Part shown: positions 63,142-64,000 of the stretch, piece by piece
Numbering within the stretch: position 1 is the first letter of the stretch
Layout: every line of letters starts with the position of its first letter
Position numbers and translations under genes: made by a program
The notes under the pieces: generated by a model
What the model was told of the DNA's origin: nothing
Databases searched by the model: none
What the model saw: the letters and a program-made list of their open reading frames with translations, nothing else
Source of the DNA: Paraburkholderia sp. BL25I1N1
GTDB taxonomy: Bacteria; Pseudomonadota; Gammaproteobacteria; Burkholderiales; Burkholderiaceae
DNA: 64,000 nt
Assembly: GCF_003002025.1 (NCBI RefSeq)
Contig: NZ_PVZB01000036.1
Span: forward strand, 1 to 64,000
Direction: 5' to 3'

Positions 63142-64000
63142 ATATGGAGGAAGGCATGGTCAGAGAGTTGGCGTCAGGGACGTTGCCGGAACTTGAAGCA
63201 ACGATCGCATCTCTCAACATGACGCCCGGCTGGATCAAACGCCAGATACCGCTGGTCTGGAAGGAAATGCAGTCACAGTTCATCCCTGCACAGTGGAAAT
63301 ACGTTGCGGCACGCGAACTCATGCAGCAGGCCGCGAAAGTGTTGGGAACTGACCTTGCCGAACGCCGCAACTTTGTCATGCGCAACCCGGTCCCTGACAA
63401 CGATTTCTCCATCTTGCGCACCATCATCTGTGCATACCAGACAGTTCTACCGGGAGAAACAGCGATGTCCCATCGGCATTCGTCGCACGCCATGCGGGTG
63501 ATGCTCGATTCGAATGGCGCCTATTCCATTGTCAACGGCCGCAAGCACCCTATGGACAGTGGCGACATTGTGTTGACGCCGGGCGGTTGTTGGCACGGTC
63601 ACGGCCATGAGGGCATGGAACAGGCATTCTGGGTCGATGGACTGGATGTCCCGTTGACCCATTTGCTCGAACCCATGTTTTATGAGCCGCATCCTGAGCG
63701 ATGGGAGCCTGTGACCTGCGAAGCGCGCCACTCTCCCATGCGCTTTCCCTGGGCCGACACGGTGGAAAGCCTCAAAAATGCACCGGCGGACAGCACGGGG
63801 CACTTCGGCAAGACCATTCTGCTCGATACGTCTTTGTTCATGCCGACGCTCACACTCAAGGTCTGCGGCTGGCAAAAGGGATGGTCCAGCCGGCCGTATC
63901 GGCACACGGCCAACGTAGTCTACGTGGTCATGCAAGGCAGCGGCAGCTCGACGATTGGCGAGTGTAAATTCGACTGGCAGTTTGGCGACGTGATTGCCTC
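63138..64000 (+). CDS. Gentisate 1,2-dioxygenase-like cupin protein, partial
   Basis: The frame starts with an ATG overlapping the RraA-like stop by four bases; a second in-frame ATG at 63156 has GGAGG and may be used instead. It is open to the right edge (287 codons). WKYVAARELMQQAAKVLGTD and ERRNFVMRNPVP precede the first cupin, whose iron-ligand region is MSHRHSSHAMRVMLD and GDIVLTPGGCWHGHGHEG. A second cupin begins near RPYRHTANVVYVVMQGSGSS. This bicupin layout matches gentisate or 1-hydroxy-2-naphthoate dioxygenases, which open rings without a catechol. The end is missing. Confidence 0.82.
   Translation, partial: MNMEEGMVRELASGTLPELEATIASLNMTPGWIKRQIPLVWKEMQSQFIPAQWKYVAARELMQQAAKVLGTDLAERRNFVMRNPVPDNDFSILRTIICAYQTVLPGETAMSHRHSSHAMRVMLDSNGAYSIVNGRKHPMDSGDIVLTPGGCWHGHGHEGMEQAFWVDGLDVPLTHLLEPMFYEPHPERWEPVTCEARHSPMRFPWADTVESLKNAPADSTGHFGKTILLDTSLFMPTLTLKVCGWQKGWSSRPYRHTANVVYVVMQGSGSSTIGECKFDWQFGDVIA

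Overview
The window looks like a chromosome or megaplasmid segment from a Burkholderiaceae bacterium of the Burkholderia/Paraburkholderia/Caballeronia type. It is GC-rich, has four trimeric porins of the Gram-negative Porin_4 type, many AraC/LysR regulators, aromatic-compound transporters and an SPI-7/PAGI-like integrative-element replication module. This assignment is inference from gene content; no marker gene is present.

Layout. 1-401: start of a CYTH-domain gene running off the left edge. 1080-4804: NCS1 transporter, porin and an AraC regulator. 5094-13804: two copies of an EthD/AraC module flanking an integrase relic and a carbohydrate set (porin, GPH symporter, GH3 glycosidase). The decay is reciprocal: copy 1 has a frameshifted EthD gene and an intact AraC gene, copy 2 an intact EthD gene and a multiply frameshifted AraC gene. 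14207-22725: porin, sugar-type ABC importer (binding protein, double ATPase, two permeases), then a broken and an intact ureohydrolase-family gene. Between those two lie fragments of a second binding-protein gene and a second Old Yellow Enzyme gene. 22798-31580: a minus-strand series (OYE-type reductase, GMC oxidoreductase, three NTF2/SnoaL-like proteins, second OYE-type reductase, MFS transporter, decayed GMC gene), probably catabolic with unknown substrate.

32788-46476: relic of an integrative conjugative element. It has a TraB-like nitrilase-fold protein, two conserved hypotheticals, HU, SSB, a translationally coupled ParA/ParB/DUF2857-like/STY4528-like set with PFL_4669-like and DUF3158-like genes, an AlpA-like excisionase and a divergent XRE repressor with its operator. 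No integrase, topoisomerase, relaxase or mating-pair genes are seen, so it is unlikely to move by itself. 47060-49241: overlapping fatty-acid desaturase and SSF-like transporter genes. 49365-52056: decay zone (shortened GlxA-like regulator, ArgP-like LysR, acyl-CoA ligase tail, IS6-type transposase tail).

52152-64000: aromatic catabolism. A minus-strand run encodes an AAHS-type MFS importer, extradiol-dioxygenase-like VOC protein, SnoaL-like protein, FAH-family hydrolase/isomerase and MhpA-like FAD monooxygenase, with a porin upstream. A LysR gene sits between two complementary halves of IS5-type transposases. A 13-unit hexanucleotide repeat abuts one IS half. The window ends with an RraA/HMG-aldolase-like gene and a gentisate-dioxygenase-like cupin gene truncated by the right edge. 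Together these could import an aromatic acid, hydroxylate it, cleave the ring and split the product, but the substrate cannot be read from sequence. Decayed paralogues of intact neighbours recur across the window and suggest a plastic region shaped by duplication and IS activity.
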